Of a stretch of DNA of 64,000 bases, positions 56,512-64,000 are shown one piece after another. Made by a program: the position numbers and the translations under genes. The DNA comes from Gammaproteobacteria bacterium (GTDB taxonomy: Bacteria; Pseudomonadota; Gammaproteobacteria; Steroidobacterales; Foliamicaceae), in the NCBI GenBank assembly GCA_009838035.1, contig VXSK01000012.1, positions 12,356 through 76,355 on the forward strand, given 5' to 3'. The notes under the pieces were generated by a model. The model saw nothing but the letters and a program-made list of their open reading frames with translations. It was not told the origin of the DNA and searched no databases. How positions within the stretch are numbered: position 1 is the first letter of the stretch; the number at the start of each line of letters is the position of its first letter.

Positions 56512-57414
56512 ATGAGAAAGACTCGTGTCAACCGCGTGGCGTTGCAGAAGGCTTCCGGCGCCGGGCGCGGCTTGTGGAGCGACGCGTGGCGCGCCCTGAA
56601 GCGCAACCGCGCGGCCATGAGCGCCGCGATCATCCTGGCCGTGGTGGCGGTCCTGTGCGTATTCGGCCCGGAACTTTCTCCGGTGCCGTTTGACAAGCTG
56701 GATTGGGACTATGTGTCGGTGCCGCCCAGTTTCGAAGGCTGGCACTTCTTCGGCACCGACGATCTGGGGCGCGACCTCTTCGTGCGCACGCTGGTGGGTG
56801 GGCGCATATCGCTGATGGTGGGTCTGGTGGCGACCGCGGTGAGCCTCGTGATCGGCATCAGCTACGGGGCGACCGCAGGCTATCTCGGCGGGCGCGTCGA
56901 CCAGGTCATGATGCGCATCGTCGACATTCTCTACGCCATGCCGTTCATGTTCCTGGTGATCCTGCTGATGGTGCTGTTCGGCAGGAACATCGCGCTGATC
57001 TTCGTGGCGATCGGCGCGATCAACTGGCTGGACATGGCGCGCATCGTCCGCGGCCAGACGCTCAGCATCAAGCGCCGGGAATTCGTCGAGGCCGCCCAGG
57101 CCGCAGGCGTGACCACGCCCCGGATCATTCGCCGGCATATCGTGCCCAACCTGTTCGGCGTGGTGGTGGTGTACGTGACCCTCACCATCCCGCAGGTCAT
57201 CCTGGTGGAGTCCTTTCTGAGCTTCCTGGGGCTGGGCGTGCAGGAGCCCATGACGTCCTGGGGGGCGCTGGTCAACGAGGGGGCCAAGGCCATGGAGAAC
57301 GAACCCTGGGCGCTGATCTTCCCCGCGGGTTTCCTGGCCGCCACCCTGTTCTGCTGCAATTTCATCGGCGACGGGTTGCGGGACGCGCTCGACCCGCGCG
57401 ACAGGAGCGCCTGA
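56512..57414 (+). CDS. oppC: Oligopeptide ABC transporter permease OppC
   Basis: A 300-residue permease with FFGTDDLGRDLFVRTLVGGRISLMVGL, the OppC/DppC hallmark. The loop RRGQTLSIKRREFVEAAQAAG-like RGQTLSIKRREFVEAAQA and a C-terminal LVNEGAKAMENEPWALIFPA segment also match. Six TM helices are predicted. The ATPase gene follows with no gap. Confidence 0.93.
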   Translation: MRKTRVNRVALQKASGAGRGLWSDAWRALKRNRAAMSAAIILAVVAVLCVFGPELSPVPFDKLDWDYVSVPPSFEGWHFFGTDDLGRDLFVRTLVGGRISLMVGLVATAVSLVIGISYGATAGYLGGRVDQVMMRIVDILYAMPFMFLVILLMVLFGRNIALIFVAIGAINWLDMARIVRGQTLSIKRREFVEAAQAAGVTTPRIIRRHIVPNLFGVVVVYVTLTIPQVILVESFLSFLGLGVQEPMTSWGALVNEGAKAMENEPWALIFPAGFLAATLFCCNFIGDGLRDALDPRDRSA

Positions 57415-59223
57415 ATGTCCCTGATCGAAGTGCGTGACCTGAAAGTCGATTTCGGGACGCCCGACGGCACGGTACATGCCGTGCGCGGAATCGACTTCGG
57501 GCTTCAGGCGGGCAAGACGCTGGGCATCGTGGGCGAGTCCGGTTCGGGCAAGAGCCAGACGGTGCTGAGCCTCATGGGCCTGCTGGCGGACAACGGGCGC
57601 AGCAGCGGCAGCGCGCGTTTCGAGGGGCGCGAACTGATCGGCATGGCGGACCGCGATCTGCGGGGGATTCGGGGAAACCGCATCGCGATGATCTTCCAGG
57701 ACTCGATGACGTCGCTGAACCCCTACCTGAAGATCGGCGTGCAGATGGCCCAGGTGCTGGAATTGCACGAAGGCATGAGCCGCCGGCAGGCGCTCAGGCG
57801 CTGCGGGGAATTGCTGGAAGCCGTGCGGATCCCGGACGCCGGCAAGCGCCTGCATTCCTGGCCGCATGAGCTGTCGGGAGGCATGCGCCAGCGCGTGACG
57901 ATTGCAACGGCCCTGTTGTGCACGCCGGCGCTTCTGATCGCCGACGAGCCCACAACCGCGCTGGACGTCACCGTGCAGGCGCAGATTCTCACGCTCATGC
58001 AGGAACTGCGGCGCGATTTCAATGCCGCCATCATCTTCATCACCCACGACCTCGGCATCGTGGCCGGCTTCTGCGACGACGTGCTGGTCATGCAGGACGG
58101 CGAATGCAAGGAACGGGGCAGCGTGGACCGGGTGTACGCCGACCCGAAACATCCCTACACACAGCGCCTGCTGGCCGCTGTGCCCCGGCTGGACCGCGAC
58201 GCGCGGCCGCGCGGGAAGCGCGCTGCCGGCGCCGGTCCGGTCCTGGATGTCGAGGGGCTGGATGTTGTTTATTCCCTGGATCGCCCCCGGCTTTTCGCTC
58301 CCCGGCCGAAGCTTCAGGCGGTAACGACTGGAACCTTCACGATCTCGCCCGGAGAAACGCTGGGCGTGGTGGGCGAGTCCGGCTGCGGCAAATCGTCTCT
58401 GGCGCGGGCTGTCATCGGGCTGGTTCCACCCAGCGCCGGGCGCGTGACACTGCTGGGCGGCGACCTTCAGGACGCCGACAAAAAGACCTGGATGGCCGCC
58501 CGCCGCAATATGCAAATGATCTTTCAGGACCCCCTGGCTTCACTGAACCCGCGCATGACCGCCCGTCAGATCGTGGGCGAACCGCTGGGCGCCTGCCGGC
58601 CCGACCTGTCCAGGACCGAGCGCGACGAGCGAGTGGTCCGGATTCTGAATCGCGTGGGCCTGGCGGACGGGCAGCTTGACCGATATCCGCACGAGTTCTC
58701 CGGTGGCCAGTGTCAGCGTATCGGGATCGCCCGGGCGCTGGCGCCGGGACCGGCGGTCGTGATCTGCGACGAGGCGGTCAGCGCGCTCGACGTGTCCATT
58801 CGCGCCCAGATCGTGGATCTGCTGATGGAACTGCAGGACGAGCTCGGCCTGGCGCTGATTTTCATCGCCCACGACCTCGCGGTCGTGCGGCAAATCAGCC
58901 ACCGGGTGGTCGTGATGTACCTGGGCCGGGCGATGGAAGTCGCACAAAGCGAACATCTGTACGCACGGCCCATGCACCCTTACACCCGGGCGCTCATCGA
59001 GGCGGCGCCGATTCCCGACCCTGCGGTCGAGCGGTCCCGCAAACGGGAGCTGCTCGAGGGGGAGCCGCCATCGCCGCTGAACCCACCGCCGGGATGCGCT
59101 TTCTCCGCCCGCTGCAATTTTGCGATCGACCGCTGCAGGCAGGAAACGCCGCAACTGCGGACGCTGTCGCAAGGCATGGTGGCCTGCCACCGCGCCGAAG
59201 AAATCGCCGCACGGCGTGCATGA
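57415..59223 (+). CDS. oppD: Fused double ATPase of the oligopeptide transporter (OppD-OppF)
   Basis: A 602-residue protein with two complete ABC domains. The first (about 1-265) has GESGSGKSQT, QDSMTSLNPYLKIG, ELSGGMRQRVTIATALL and LIADEPTTALDVT. The second (about 280-540) has GESGCGKSSLARAV, QDPLASLNPRMT, EFSGGQCQRIGIARALA and VICDEAVSALDVS. A C-terminal tail LNPPPGCAFSARC with more cysteines (Cys-rich RCNFAIDRCRQETP) matches the OppD/F iron-sulfur-like extension. OppD and OppF are usually separate genes; the fused form is like GsiA/YejF. Confidence 0.92.
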   Translation: MSLIEVRDLKVDFGTPDGTVHAVRGIDFGLQAGKTLGIVGESGSGKSQTVLSLMGLLADNGRSSGSARFEGRELIGMADRDLRGIRGNRIAMIFQDSMTSLNPYLKIGVQMAQVLELHEGMSRRQALRRCGELLEAVRIPDAGKRLHSWPHELSGGMRQRVTIATALLCTPALLIADEPTTALDVTVQAQILTLMQELRRDFNAAIIFITHDLGIVAGFCDDVLVMQDGECKERGSVDRVYADPKHPYTQRLLAAVPRLDRDARPRGKRAAGAGPVLDVEGLDVVYSLDRPRLFAPRPKLQAVTTGTFTISPGETLGVVGESGCGKSSLARAVIGLVPPSAGRVTLLGGDLQDADKKTWMAARRNMQMIFQDPLASLNPRMTARQIVGEPLGACRPDLSRTERDERVVRILNRVGLADGQLDRYPHEFSGGQCQRIGIARALAPGPAVVICDEAVSALDVSIRAQIVDLLMELQDELGLALIFIAHDLAVVRQISHRVVVMYLGRAMEVAQSEHLYARPMHPYTRALIEAAPIPDPAVERSRKRELLEGEPPSPLNPPPGCAFSARCNFAIDRCRQETPQLRTLSQGMVACHRAEEIAARRA

Positions 59224-59913
59224 ATGCGCGTGCCAGCGGGCGCCGCGTTTCCCGCCGAAGCCGATACAAGCGAACGGCTGGCGTCAGGACTTGCCCGACT
59301 GGGCCTGTCCGCCGCAGCCGGCGACATCGATCGGCTGAACGCGTATCTGGACATGCTGACACGCTGGAACCGCGCGTCGCGACTGACGGCGCGCGCGACC
59401 CGCGACGAACTGGTGGTGCGCCATGTGCTGGACAGCGCGGCGGTGCTGCCCTTTCTGCCCCCCGGGCCGAAGCTGGACGCGGGCAGCGGAGCGGGGCTGC
59501 CCGGCCTCGTGCTTGCGCTGCTGCGCCCGGAAAGCGGGTGGGTGCTGCTGGACTCGGCCGCCCGGAAAGCGGCGTTTCTTCGTCACGCCTGCTCGGAACT
59601 TGATCTTCCCAATGTGCGCATCGTACGCGAGCGCCTGGAGCACTACCGGCCCAAGGAGCCGCCTTGCGCGATCGTGGCGAGGGCATTGGCGCCGCTGCCG
59701 AAACTCGTAGCTATGACCGCTCACCTGTTGCGCCGGGGATCAACGCTGGTCGCCATGCTCGGCCGCCGTCCATCGAACCGGCAATTGCTCGCGTTGCCGG
59801 ATGTTCATTGCCGATCGTGCGCACCGATCAACGTGCCGGGTCTGGATGCGCAGCGGCACGTGGCCGTGTTTACATGCGCTTCGGAAGCGGCGGAAACGGG
59901 GGCGGACTCGTGA
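59224..59913 (+). CDS. rsmG: 16S rRNA (guanine527-N7)-methyltransferase RsmG
   Basis: A 229-residue SAM methyltransferase. [52 protein letters not shown] (SAM-binding motif) and [23 protein letters not shown] are all GidB hallmarks. It begins right after the oppDF stop and overlaps parA by GTGA. Confidence 0.92.
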   Translation: MRVPAGAAFPAEADTSERLASGLARLGLSAAAGDIDRLNAYLDMLTRWNRASRLTARATRDELVVRHVLDSAAVLPFLPPGPKLDAGSGAGLPGLVLALLRPESGWVLLDSAARKAAFLRHACSELDLPNVRIVRERLEHYRPKEPPCAIVARALAPLPKLVAMTAHLLRRGSTLVAMLGRRPSNRQLLALPDVHCRSCAPINVPGLDAQRHVAVFTCASEAAETGADS

Positions 59914-60683
59914 AGCGTACTTTCGCAATCGCCAACCGCAAGGGCGGCGTGGGCAAGACCACGACGGCCATCAACCTGGCCGCCTGCCTTGCGCAAATGG
60001 ACCGCAAGGTGTTGCTGGTCGATCTCGACCCGCAAGCCAACGCCACCACCGGCTGCGGCGTGGGCCGCGACGACATCGGAGAATCCGTTTACGGGCTTCT
60101 GATGGGTCGGGCGCGGGCGTCGGAGAGCGTGATCAGGATCGAATCGGCCGGGTTCGACCTGTTGCCGGCAACCGCAGGGCTGACGGCCGCCGAAGTCGAG
60201 CTGCTCGAAGTGGAGCAAGGCAGGGAGCTCCAGATGCGCGGGGCTTTGATCGAAGTGGCGTCGAGCTATCAGACGATCCTGCTCGATTGTCCGCCGAGCC
60301 TGAACATCCTCACGCTGAACGCCCTGGTGGCCGCCGAAGGCGTGCTGGTGCCCATCCAGTGCGAGTATTTTGCGCTGGAAGGTCTGTCGTCGCTGGTGGG
60401 CGTGATCGAAGGGCTGTGCGCGCGCTCCAATCCCGACCTGGAGATAAGCGGCATAATCCGCACCATGTACGACGGCCGAACGCGGTTGGCCCGGGACGTT
60501 TCCGAGCAATTGCAGAAGCATTTTCCGAACGAACTGTTCCGCACGATCATTCCGCGCAACGTGCGCCTGGCCGAGGCGCCCGGCTTCGGTTTGTCCGTCC
60601 TGCAGCATGACCGGCTCTCCAGCGGCGCGCTGGCGTACGCCGCCCTGGCCGGCGAAATGATTCGCCGCGGGCTTGCCGAATAA
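59910..60683 (+). CDS. parA: Chromosome partitioning ATPase ParA (Soj)
   Basis: A 257-residue deviant Walker ATPase. The start is GTG 59910. [21 protein letters not shown] supplies the deviant P-loop with its signature Lys, [12 protein letters not shown] is the next motif, and [18 protein letters not shown] follows. It moves origin regions with ParB. The frame could extend upstream, but only across rsmG. Confidence 0.95.
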   Translation: MKRTFAIANRKGGVGKTTTAINLAACLAQMDRKVLLVDLDPQANATTGCGVGRDDIGESVYGLLMGRARASESVIRIESAGFDLLPATAGLTAAEVELLEVEQGRELQMRGALIEVASSYQTILLDCPPSLNILTLNALVAAEGVLVPIQCEYFALEGLSSLVGVIEGLCARSNPDLEISGIIRTMYDGRTRLARDVSEQLQKHFPNELFRTIIPRNVRLAEAPGFGLSVLQHDRLSSGALAYAALAGEMIRRGLAE

Positions 60684-61540
60684 TGGCCGCTCCCAACCGG
60701 GGATTGGGGCGCGGACTCGAGGCTTTGCTGGGGCCCGCCCGCGAAACGGCGCCTCCCTCAAACGCGCTTCAGGAACTTCCTCTCGACCTCCTGCGGCCGG
60801 GACGATTCCAGCCCCGGCAGGCGATGGATCCGGAGGGCATCGCAGAATTGGCGGAATCGATTGGGGCTCAGGGAGTCGTACAGCCTGTGCTCGTGCGACC
60901 TGTCGATGGAGAAGTCGCTTCGCAGGCCCGGTACGAGATTGTCGCCGGCGAACGCCGCTGGCGGGCGGCCCAGCATGCCGGCCTGGAAAGCGTGCCCGCC
61001 GTCGTCCGGTCATTGTCCGACGCCGAGGCCGCGCTCGCCGCCTTGGTAGAGAACGTTCAGCGGGAGGACCTGAGCGCCATGGAACTGGCCCGCGCTCTGC
61101 GAGCGATCCTGGAAATTTCCGGCGGCACCCACAAGGAGGTGGGCCGATCGATCGGCATGTCGCGCGCCGCGGTCAGCAACCACCTCAGGCTGCTCGAACT
61201 GGGAGATGTGGCCCAAAATCTGCTGGCGGAGCGCAAGCTGGACATGGGTCACGGTCGCGCCCTGCTGGCCGTAACGAACCCGGCCCGGCAGGCTGCGCTG
61301 GCGCGCCTGATCGCCGAGAAAGGACTGACCGTTCGCGACGCGGAACGCCTGGCGCAAGCGGAAAGCCGGCCGGCGACGGCACCAGCGCCGCGTGACCCCA
61401 ATGTCGTCGGCCTGGAGCGCGACCTGAGCGAGCGTTGGGGCGCCCCCGTGCGCATACGCCACGGCAAGCGCGGCGGGCGCCTGGAAGTGCGCTACAAGAA
61501 TCTCGACGAACTCCAGTCTCTGCTCTCCCGACTCCCGTAG
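60683..61540 (+). CDS. parB: Chromosome partitioning protein ParB (Spo0J)
   Basis: A 285-residue ParB. The N-terminal RGLGRGLEALLG box is present, then the CTPase/ParB-N domain with LRPGRFQPRQAMDPEGIAELAESI and YEIVAGERRWRAAQHAG. The helix-turn-helix core reads GRSIGMSRAAVSNHLRLLEL, followed by a C-terminal dimer domain. It should bind parS sites such as those in gyrB and recF. The start overlaps the parA stop by one base. Confidence 0.95.
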   Translation: MAAPNRGLGRGLEALLGPARETAPPSNALQELPLDLLRPGRFQPRQAMDPEGIAELAESIGAQGVVQPVLVRPVDGEVASQARYEIVAGERRWRAAQHAGLESVPAVVRSLSDAEAALAALVENVQREDLSAMELARALRAILEISGGTHKEVGRSIGMSRAAVSNHLRLLELGDVAQNLLAERKLDMGHGRALLAVTNPARQAALARLIAEKGLTVRDAERLAQAESRPATAPAPRDPNVVGLERDLSERWGAPVRIRHGKRGGRLEVRYKNLDELQSLLSRLP

Positions 61541-61557
61541 TTTTTCGCTTCGTTTCC

Positions 61558-61657
61558 GCCCCTTTGTGTGCCTCCCTCGTGCGGGAGGCGCCATCCTGGC
61601 TCGATTCTCGCTGTCCTTGCTCCAACGCTCCCGCACGAGGGAGGCACACAAAGGGGC
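61558..61657. repeat. Long inverted repeat with 30-bp perfect arms after parB
   Basis: Arms 61558-61587 and 61628-61657 are exact reverse complements separated by 40 bases. The left arm begins GCCCCTTTGTGTGCCTCCCT. The spacer contains GCCATCCTGGC, a small palindrome. It lies between parB and the convergent ThDP enzyme gene and has the same layout as the repeat at 10419-10529, though the arm sequences differ. Options are a bidirectional terminator or a MITE-like element. Confidence 0.88.
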
Positions 61658-61673
61658 TACGGCAATACGGAAG

Positions 61674-63602
61674 TCAGATCAGGCGTTTGCGGTTGCGGGC
61701 GATGGAGATGTCGGGGTGCCAGGTGGAATTGGCGCCATGGCCCTGCTGCATGATCCGGGCGTCGATCAGGTAGGCGCCACCGTCCCTGTTGACGAGTTGC
61801 GCCCGTTCCAGGGCGGCTTCCATTCCGGCCGGCTCCAGCACGGTTTCGGCCTCTACTCCAAATGCCCGTGAAACGGCGGCGAAATCGACCAGCGGATCGC
61901 CGAGATAACAGCTGATGTCCTTCCATTGATCGCGGGTCTCGCGATTTCGGGCCAACGGCGAGAACCAGTAGATGCGTTCCCGCTCGCCGTCGTAGGACTC
62001 GTTGTTGAACACCACGATGGTGATCGGAATGTCGTGGCGCGCGGCCGCCCAGAGCGCTTCCGTCTGACCGAACAGAAAGGCCCCGTCGCCGACCAGGCAT
62101 ACGACCTGCCGGTCCGGCTGCGCCACCTTGACGCCCAGCGCGGCGCCCACGCCCCAGCCCAGCGCGAAGCCGGTGGTCTGACCGATCAGGCGCTTCTTCC
62201 CGGGCGCAAAGTCCATCCAGTGGTACGGCAGCCGGTTGTCGAGTTCGGAGACGACGATCGCGTCCTCGGCCAGGTGCCGGTCGAGTTCCCAGGCCATGCG
62301 CGCCCAACTGATGGGCGCTGCGTTCCAGTCTTCTTCGGCGGTCCTGCGCTGGTGTTCCAGGCGTTTTGCGAATTCCTCGCGGGCGGCATCCATCCGGGGC
62401 TGGCTAAGCTTCGCAAGCCGATCGCGGGTAGCCATCCCCTCGATGGCGTCGATCAGCGCGGTGGTGATTTCCCGGATGCCGCCGGCCAGGGCGATATCGG
62501 TCGGCTGGAAGTTGCCGATGTCTTCGTATTCCATGCGCGCGTGAATGACGGTCGCCTTCCTTGGCGGCGAAGGCGCGAGGATCCCGGGGCCGGGCATTTC
62601 CGTGCCCAGGTTCAGAAAGACATCGCTCTGACCCAGGTTCTTCGGGGCGCCCAGACCGTAGAACCCCGCCCACAAAGGGTGCTTGAAGGGAAAGTCGCCA
62701 TACACCGAATAGCCCTGGCTGACCCGCGCGCCCAGCGTCTCCGCAAGCCGCACCACGTCGCCCACCGCGCCGCTGCGCGTGACTTCGTGTCCGACGTTGA
62801 TGAACGGCGCGCTCGACTCCAGCAGGGCCCGCGCCGCCGACTCGAGCAGCTCGGGTTTCGGCGGCAGATTGACGTCAACCCGGAACAACTGCTGGGGATA
62901 GACGGTCTGCTTCAGCCTGGGCTCGCCCAGGACATTGATCGGGATGCGCAGGTGCACGGGGCCGCCCGGCGGAGTTCCCGCCATCTTGATCGCGCGCCGG
63001 GTGAACTCGCTGATCCGCTCCGGCCGATTGATCTGCCAGCGCCACTTGGTGAACTGCTGCAGCGGCTCCAGCCAGTCGTCCATCTGCTGGAACTGGTTGC
63101 GGCCTCCGAAGGTGGTCTGGGCCGAATCGGAAATCGCCACGATCGCGGAGCGGTCCTTCCAGGCGTTGTAGAGGTTGTTCATCGCCGACGGAACCGCGAC
63201 GCCGGGCACCAGCAGGACCGCAGTGCGGCCGCTGGTCAGTTCGTAGCCGTGCGCCATCGCCGTTGCCTGACCTTCCTGCAGGGTCAGCAGGAACTTCAGT
63301 TGCGGCCGCGAGGCCAGCGCGTCGAAGATCGCGGTCATGCCTGTCGCGGTGGTCGCGAACAGGTACTCCACGCCCGCCGCCAGCAACGCTTCCACGAGTA
63401 TCTCGGCGCCCGTTCCCTCGACGCTCGCGCCTCTTTCCTGCGGCAGGGTCTGGGCGTCGGCCTCGGAAATCATCCGCGTCAGCGACTCCGCCGCCGCGCC
63501 GGAAAAGCCGATTGCCGCCAGCGCCTTGCCGAACTGCCGCCGCGAAATCGTGCCGTCGAGGAGACTCTTGTAGTTGCCTTGGGTGGACCGGGAGCCGGTC
63601 AT
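61674..63602 (-). CDS. Tat-exported thiamine-diphosphate-dependent enzyme
   Basis: A 642-residue ThDP enzyme of the acetolactate synthase/benzoylformate decarboxylase superfamily with an N-terminal twin-arginine signal (SRRQFGKALAAIGF, Arg21-Arg22; possible cleavage near ADA-Q51). The Pyr domain has the activating Glu110 in LLTLQEGQATAMAHGY. The central domain is near 245-375. The PP domain has VCLVGDGAFLFGQTEALWAAA and ends the metal site at NNESYDGERER. The substrate is not recognisable. The start at 63602 overlaps the upstream ureohydrolase stop by one base, implying an operon. Export of a ThDP enzyme is unusual. Confidence 0.8.
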   Translation of the reverse strand: MTGSRSTQGNYKSLLDGTISRRQFGKALAAIGFSGAAAESLTRMISEADAQTLPQERGASVEGTGAEILVEALLAAGVEYLFATTATGMTAIFDALASRPQLKFLLTLQEGQATAMAHGYELTSGRTAVLLVPGVAVPSAMNNLYNAWKDRSAIVAISDSAQTTFGGRNQFQQMDDWLEPLQQFTKWRWQINRPERISEFTRRAIKMAGTPPGGPVHLRIPINVLGEPRLKQTVYPQQLFRVDVNLPPKPELLESAARALLESSAPFINVGHEVTRSGAVGDVVRLAETLGARVSQGYSVYGDFPFKHPLWAGFYGLGAPKNLGQSDVFLNLGTEMPGPGILAPSPPRKATVIHARMEYEDIGNFQPTDIALAGGIREITTALIDAIEGMATRDRLAKLSQPRMDAAREEFAKRLEHQRRTAEEDWNAAPISWARMAWELDRHLAEDAIVVSELDNRLPYHWMDFAPGKKRLIGQTTGFALGWGVGAALGVKVAQPDRQVVCLVGDGAFLFGQTEALWAAARHDIPITIVVFNNESYDGERERIYWFSPLARNRETRDQWKDISCYLGDPLVDFAAVSRAFGVEAETVLEPAGMEAALERAQLVNRDGGAYLIDARIMQQGHGANSTWHPDISIARNRKRLI

Positions 63603-64000
63603 CAATCGCTCTTCGCCTTGAGGTCGGCCAGCAGGCCGAGGATCTCGAACATCATCGTGGCGCCCACGTGGGCGGTATTCGCTGAAGGATCATACTGCGG
63701 CGCCACCTCCACCAGATCGCCGCCCACGATGGGCAGCCCGGCAAGACCGCGCAGAATGCGTTGCGCTTCCAGGGGCGTCAGCCCTCCGACTTCGGGAGTG
63801 CCCGTTCCGGGGGTATAGGCAGGATCGATTCCATCCACGTCGACGCTCACGTACACGGGTCCGCCCGCAACCTTCTCGCGGCAGAGCGATATCACGGCCG
63901 GCAGCCCCATGTCGTGAAAAGCGTCCATGTGGATCACGGTCATTCCCGAATCGTAGCTGAAGGCCCAGGCCAGTTCGGCGCTGCCGCGAATGCCGATCTG
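63602..64000 (-). CDS. Agmatinase/arginase family ureohydrolase (5' end outside window)
   Basis: The C-terminal 132 residues are visible; the start is beyond the window. VYVSVDVDGIDPAYTPGTGTPEVGG is the manganese-ligand signature of the ureohydrolase family (agmatinase, guanidinobutyrase, proclavaminate amidinohydrolase). QIGIRGSAELAWAF precedes it and VGGDLVEVAPQYDPSANTAHVGATMMFEIL follows. The exact guanidino substrate is not determinable. It is directly coupled to the ThDP enzyme gene downstream. Confidence 0.85.
   Translation of the reverse strand, partial: QIGIRGSAELAWAFSYDSGMTVIHMDAFHDMGLPAVISLCREKVAGGPVYVSVDVDGIDPAYTPGTGTPEVGGLTPLEAQRILRGLAGLPIVGGDLVEVAPQYDPSANTAHVGATMMFEILGLLADLKAKSD

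Noticed and set aside
53964..56696. Very long open frame antisense to the exporter permease and oppB
   Set aside because: It runs opposite strong homologues (OppB motifs) and its translation is Arg/Gln/His-rich low-complexity, typical of a high-GC shadow frame.
56428..58515. Long antisense open frame across oppC and oppDF
   Set aside because: Covers clear ABC permease and ATPase domains on the plus strand; the product is His/Gln-rich without recognisable domains.

Overview
The window is gene-dense, high-GC bacterial chromosome holding one replication-origin neighbourhood. It points to a gammaproteobacterium. The order glyQ-glyS-gmhB-plsC facing gyrB-recF-dnaN-dnaA, then rpmH-rnpA-yidC-mnmE-mnmG and rsmG-parA-parB outward, is the arrangement known from Pseudomonas and relatives. 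Other gamma-type blocks are tesA divergent from ybbA, envC divergent from a yibN-like rhodanese gene beside gpsA, gspA-gspB, and ppsA divergent from ppsR. Two features are unusual for a typical free-living gammaproteobacterium: mevalonate-pathway genes (mvaD and a phosphomevalonate kinase) and a class 1B-type dihydroorotate dehydrogenase. Together with the high GC this suggests an uncultured lineage, but the species cannot be named from the sequence. I saw no IS element, prophage, CRISPR array, rRNA or tRNA.

Layout. 1-10.4 kb: dGTPase-like gene (cut at the window edge), tesA, ybbA, ppsA/ppsR, a lipoprotein oligopeptidase B and ybbP. 10.4-19.6 kb: an inverted repeat, a divergent PEP-carboxylase homologue, gshA, two small exported proteins, mdh, a DUF4399 lipoprotein, and the mvaD-phosphomevalonate kinase pair. 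19.7-28.5 kb: ispA, gspA, gspB, a FakA-DegV fusion, an orphan YadH permease, envC, rhodanese, gpsA and pyrD. 28.5-34.8 kb: DUF4124 protein, glnA, then an accessory block of NTF2-like protein, Tat-exported DUF1838 protein, HMG-CoA-synthase-like/DUF35 fusion and thiolase. 34.8-51.4 kb: glycyl-tRNA synthetase, gmhB, plsC and the core dnaA/oriC cluster, with candidate parS sites inside gyrB and recF. 51.4-59.2 kb: an oligopeptide ABC importer with a separate ABC exporter lodged inside it, together separating mnmG from rsmG. 59.2-64 kb: rsmG, parA, parB, a second long inverted repeat, a Tat-exported ThDP enzyme and a partial ureohydrolase.

How the parts fit. Replication and segregation (DnaA, DnaN, RecF, GyrB, ParAB/parS) sit together with ribosome, tRNA-modification and membrane-insertion genes. 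MvaD, phosphomevalonate kinase and IspA form an isoprenoid block; the upstream mevalonate enzymes must lie elsewhere. PpsA/PpsR and Mdh are central carbon enzymes, while the neighbouring PEPC homologue has lost a key active-site motif. The best candidate for an undescribed system is the pair of an HMGCS/DUF35 fusion that appears catalytically dead and an apparently intact thiolase. It resembles the archaeal thiolase-HMGCS-DUF35 assembly but has its own chemistry or a purely structural role.
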